Part shown: one piece after another, positions 62,041 to 64,000 of the stretch | How the letters are laid out: each line of letters begins with the position of its first letter | Position numbering within the stretch: position 1 is the first letter of the stretch | Assembly (NCBI GenBank): GCA_018241225.1 | Contig: JAFEEG010000001.1 | Location: 124,001 to 188,000, forward strand | Source of the DNA: Pseudomonadota bacterium | Lineage (GTDB): Bacteria > Pseudomonadota > Gammaproteobacteria > Burkholderiales > Burkholderiaceae_C | DNA: 64,000 nucleotides | Direction: 5' to 3' | Notes under the pieces: model-generated | Told to the model about the DNA's origin: nothing | What the model saw: the letters and a program-made list of their open reading frames with translations, nothing else | Database searches by the model: none | Program-made: the position numbers and the translations under genes

Positions 62041-62880
62041 ATGTCCGCAGCCGACGAGCCCCTCCTCACGATCAAGCCACGCCGGCGCGGGAACCTGTTT
62101 CCCGTGCGCGACGTGCTGGAGTACCGCGACCTCCTGTTCATCCTGGCTCTGCGCGATGTGAAGCTGCGCTACCGCCAGACCGTGGTGGGCGTGGCCTGGG
62201 TGATCCTGCAGCCGCTGATCGGTGCCGGGCTGTTCACCTTCATCTTCGGCACGATCGCCAAGCTGCCCACCGGTGATTCGCAGGTCCCCTACTTCGTGTT
62301 CAGCTACTCGGGCCTGCTGATCTGGAATGCCTTCATCCAGATCTTCCAGCAGACCAACGATTCGATGGTGGCCAACGCGGGCCTGATCAGCAAGATCTAC
62401 TTCCCGCGCATGGTGCTGCCGCTGTCCACGGTTTGCGTGGTGATGCTCGACTTCAGCGTCGCCGCGGTGATGATGGCCGTGCTCCTGGTGGTCAACGGCA
62501 TTGCGCCGGGGCCGCAGCTGGTGCTGCTGCCTTTCGTGCTGCTCATGGCCATCCTGCTGGCCTTGGGAATGGGCCTGTGGTCCGCCTCGCTGAACGTGAG
62601 CTACCGCGACGTTCGCCATGTCGTGCCGGTGTTCACCCAGTTCCTCATGTGGGCCAGCCCGGTGGCCTACGCGGCCTCGACGATTCCCGCTTCGGTGCAG
62701 TGGCTGGTAGCCCTGAACCCGATGGTGGGCATTCTGGATTCGTTCCGCTGGGTGGTGCTGGGCACGCCGGTCACCAACTGGAACTCGGTCGCCTGGAGCG
62801 CCGTGGCGTCGGTGCTGATGTTCATTCTTGGCCTGTCCATCTTCCAGCGCTCCGAGCGGAGGTTTGCCGATGTCGTCTGA
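62041..62880 (+). CDS. wzm: Polysaccharide ABC exporter permease (Wzm-like)
   Basis: A 279-residue inner-membrane permease of the ABC-2 type, which with its ATPase exports O-antigen or another surface glycan. The family start LLFILALRDVKLRYRQTVVG is near residues 29-48, then AWVILQPLIGAGLFTFIFG, and NVSYRDVRHVVPVFTQFLMW near 188-207. About six transmembrane helices are seen. The start at 62041 was preferred to 61975 because the predicted promoter lies immediately before the latter. The stop overlaps the ATPase gene by 11 bases. Confidence 0.9.
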   Translation: MSAADEPLLTIKPRRRGNLFPVRDVLEYRDLLFILALRDVKLRYRQTVVGVAWVILQPLIGAGLFTFIFGTIAKLPTGDSQVPYFVFSYSGLLIWNAFIQIFQQTNDSMVANAGLISKIYFPRMVLPLSTVCVVMLDFSVAAVMMAVLLVVNGIAPGPQLVLLPFVLLMAILLALGMGLWSASLNVSYRDVRHVVPVFTQFLMWASPVAYAASTIPASVQWLVALNPMVGILDSFRWVVLGTPVTNWNSVAWSAVASVLMFILGLSIFQRSERRFADVV

Positions 62881-64000
62881 CCTGGCGCTGTCGGTGCGGG
62901 GCCTGAGCAAGGAATACCGCATCTCGCACATGTCGCAGCGGCACAACCGGGTGACCGACGCAGCAGTGGCGGCGGTGAAGAACCTGTTTCGCCCGCCCGA
63001 ATACGAAACCTTCCGCGCGCTGGACGATGTCTCCTTCGACATCCGCAAGGGCGACGTGGTGGGCATCGTGGGCCGCAATGGCGCCGGCAAGAGCACACTG
63101 CTGAAGGTGCTCAGCCGCATCACCGAGCCGACCACCGGCGAGGTCAAGCTCTACGGCAAGGTGGGCTCGCTGCTGGAGGTTGGGACCGGGTTCCATCCGG
63201 AGCTCACGGGGCGCGAGAACATCTACCTCAATGGCTCGATCCTGGGCATGCGCAAGCGCGAGATCGATCGACAGTTCGATGCCATCGTCGACTTCGCCGA
63301 GGTCGAGCGCTTCCTGGACACCCCCGTCAAGCGCTACTCCAGCGGCATGTACGTGCGCCTGGCCTTTGCCGTGGCGGCGCACCTGAACCCCGAAATCCTG
63401 ATCGTGGACGAAGTGCTGGCCGTGGGCGACACCCAGTTCCAGAACAAGTGCCTGGGAAAGATGCGCGACGTGAGCAGCCAGGACGGCAAGACCGTGCTCT
63501 TCGTGAGCCACAACACGGCAGTGGTCAAGTCGCTGTGCAACAAGGGCCTGCTGCTGGCCAACGGCCGGCTGGCCCTGCAGGGCTCGGCGCAGGAAGTGCT
63601 CGACGAATACGCCAAGAGGTCGCCGGTGCTCTCGGAGCTTGCCTACAAGAGCCGCATCGGCCTGCGCCTGGTGGAGCTGCGCATCGACGGGATGGAAACC
63701 TCGGTGAGCTCGGTCGATTTCCTGCAGCCCGTGGAAATCGAAGTGGTGCTCGAGGCCGACGAACCCACGCCATCATGCGTGCCGATGTTCCGCTGGCACG
63801 ATGCCAACCGCCTGAAGCTGTCGGAAATCTGGGGCCCGGAGGAAGTGGTGGATTTCCAGCGCTACGACGGCCGCTTTTCCTTCCGCCTGACGCTGGACTC
63901 GATGAACCTGCTGCCGGGCCGCTACTTCATCGACTTCGGCCTGTACGACACCGGCGGCGAGATCTTCTCGGCGCCTGAATGCGTGGAGCTGGACGTGCAG
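62870..64000 (+). CDS. wzt: Polysaccharide ABC exporter ATPase (Wzt-like, C-terminally cut by window)
   Basis: 377 codons are visible; the gene continues past the right edge. The ATPase domain has Walker A GRNGAGKST near residue 67, the signature YSSGM near 162, Walker B ILIVDEVLAVGD near 180 and the switch FVSHN near 210. The later part (from about residue 260) is the extra carbohydrate-binding beta domain of Wzt proteins, with LVELRIDG and FRLTLDSMNLLPGRYFIDFG. It drives export of a capped O-antigen-type polymer. It overlaps wzm by 11 bases, so both are translated together. Confidence 0.92.
   Translation, partial: MSSDLALSVRGLSKEYRISHMSQRHNRVTDAAVAAVKNLFRPPEYETFRALDDVSFDIRKGDVVGIVGRNGAGKSTLLKVLSRITEPTTGEVKLYGKVGSLLEVGTGFHPELTGRENIYLNGSILGMRKREIDRQFDAIVDFAEVERFLDTPVKRYSSGMYVRLAFAVAAHLNPEILIVDEVLAVGDTQFQNKCLGKMRDVSSQDGKTVLFVSHNTAVVKSLCNKGLLLANGRLALQGSAQEVLDEYAKRSPVLSELAYKSRIGLRLVELRIDGMETSVSSVDFLQPVEIEVVLEADEPTPSCVPMFRWHDANRLKLSEIWGPEEVVDFQRYDGRFSFRLTLDSMNLLPGRYFIDFGLYDTGGEIFSAPECVELDVQ

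Overview
The window is GC-rich DNA from a betaproteobacterium, most likely a member of the Comamonadaceae close to Variovorax. The signs are the oxygen-dependent box route for benzoate, many Bug and Liv-type binding proteins, strong G/C bias at third codon positions, and multi-hairpin intergenic repeats of a kind familiar from that family. The taxonomic placement is inference. No rRNA, tRNA, CRISPR array, phage or insertion sequence was found. Coding density is high, and the only gene-free stretch over 300 bases (45936-46538) is packed with repeats.

Layout. Positions 1-13183 hold a complete aerobic benzoate module. A leftward operon encodes a DUF4863 cupin-like protein, benzoate-CoA ligase, an alpha/beta hydrolase and a branched-chain-type ABC importer (LivK, H, M, G and the start of LivF). 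A rightward unit encodes the BoxR regulator, then BoxC, BoxB, BoxA and a MaoC-like hydratase. Benzoate would be imported, activated to benzoyl-CoA, epoxidised by BoxAB and cleaved by BoxC. The dehydrogenase for the ring-cleavage product is not in the window. Candidate promoters and TGCA-type operator sites lie at both control regions.

Positions 13194-19489 are small or miscellaneous genes: a ferritin-like protein, a secreted hydrolase, and a lone Liv-type binding protein between two AraC-type regulators, one of them membrane-anchored. Positions 19731-22775 hold a novel lipoprotein and an orphan TpsB outer-membrane transporter. Positions 22999-29812 form a co-directional series: DUF6351 secreted esterase-like lipoprotein, orphan Bug binding protein, DctB-like kinase and sigma-54 activator. 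Positions 30090-39256 are all leftward: a ParDE-like toxin-antitoxin pair, a CBS protein, a three-gene 2-oxoacid:acceptor oxidoreductase (Kor-like), HipBA, a BamE-like lipoprotein and a TrpX-type binding protein.

Positions 39487-43061 encode a Cache-HAMP-GAF histidine kinase coupled to a response regulator with a class III nucleotide cyclase output. Next come a tautomerase, a class II aldolase-like protein, a CYTH-HD fusion and a RibD-C/DHFR-like reductase. The repeat-rich gap follows, then a voltage-gated potassium channel with a zinc ribbon and a passenger-less autotransporter barrel. Positions 48557-58076 are a recC-recB-recD operon read leftward. The right end carries a secreted beta-propeller-like protein, a CDF transporter, an RlmN-like radical SAM enzyme and the start of a polysaccharide ABC exporter (wzm-wzt) that runs off the window.

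The best candidates for undescribed biology are the binding protein/kinase/cyclase unit (38237-43061), the esterase-Bug-DctBD chain (22999-29812), the orphan TpsB-lipoprotein pair, and the CYTH-HD fusion.
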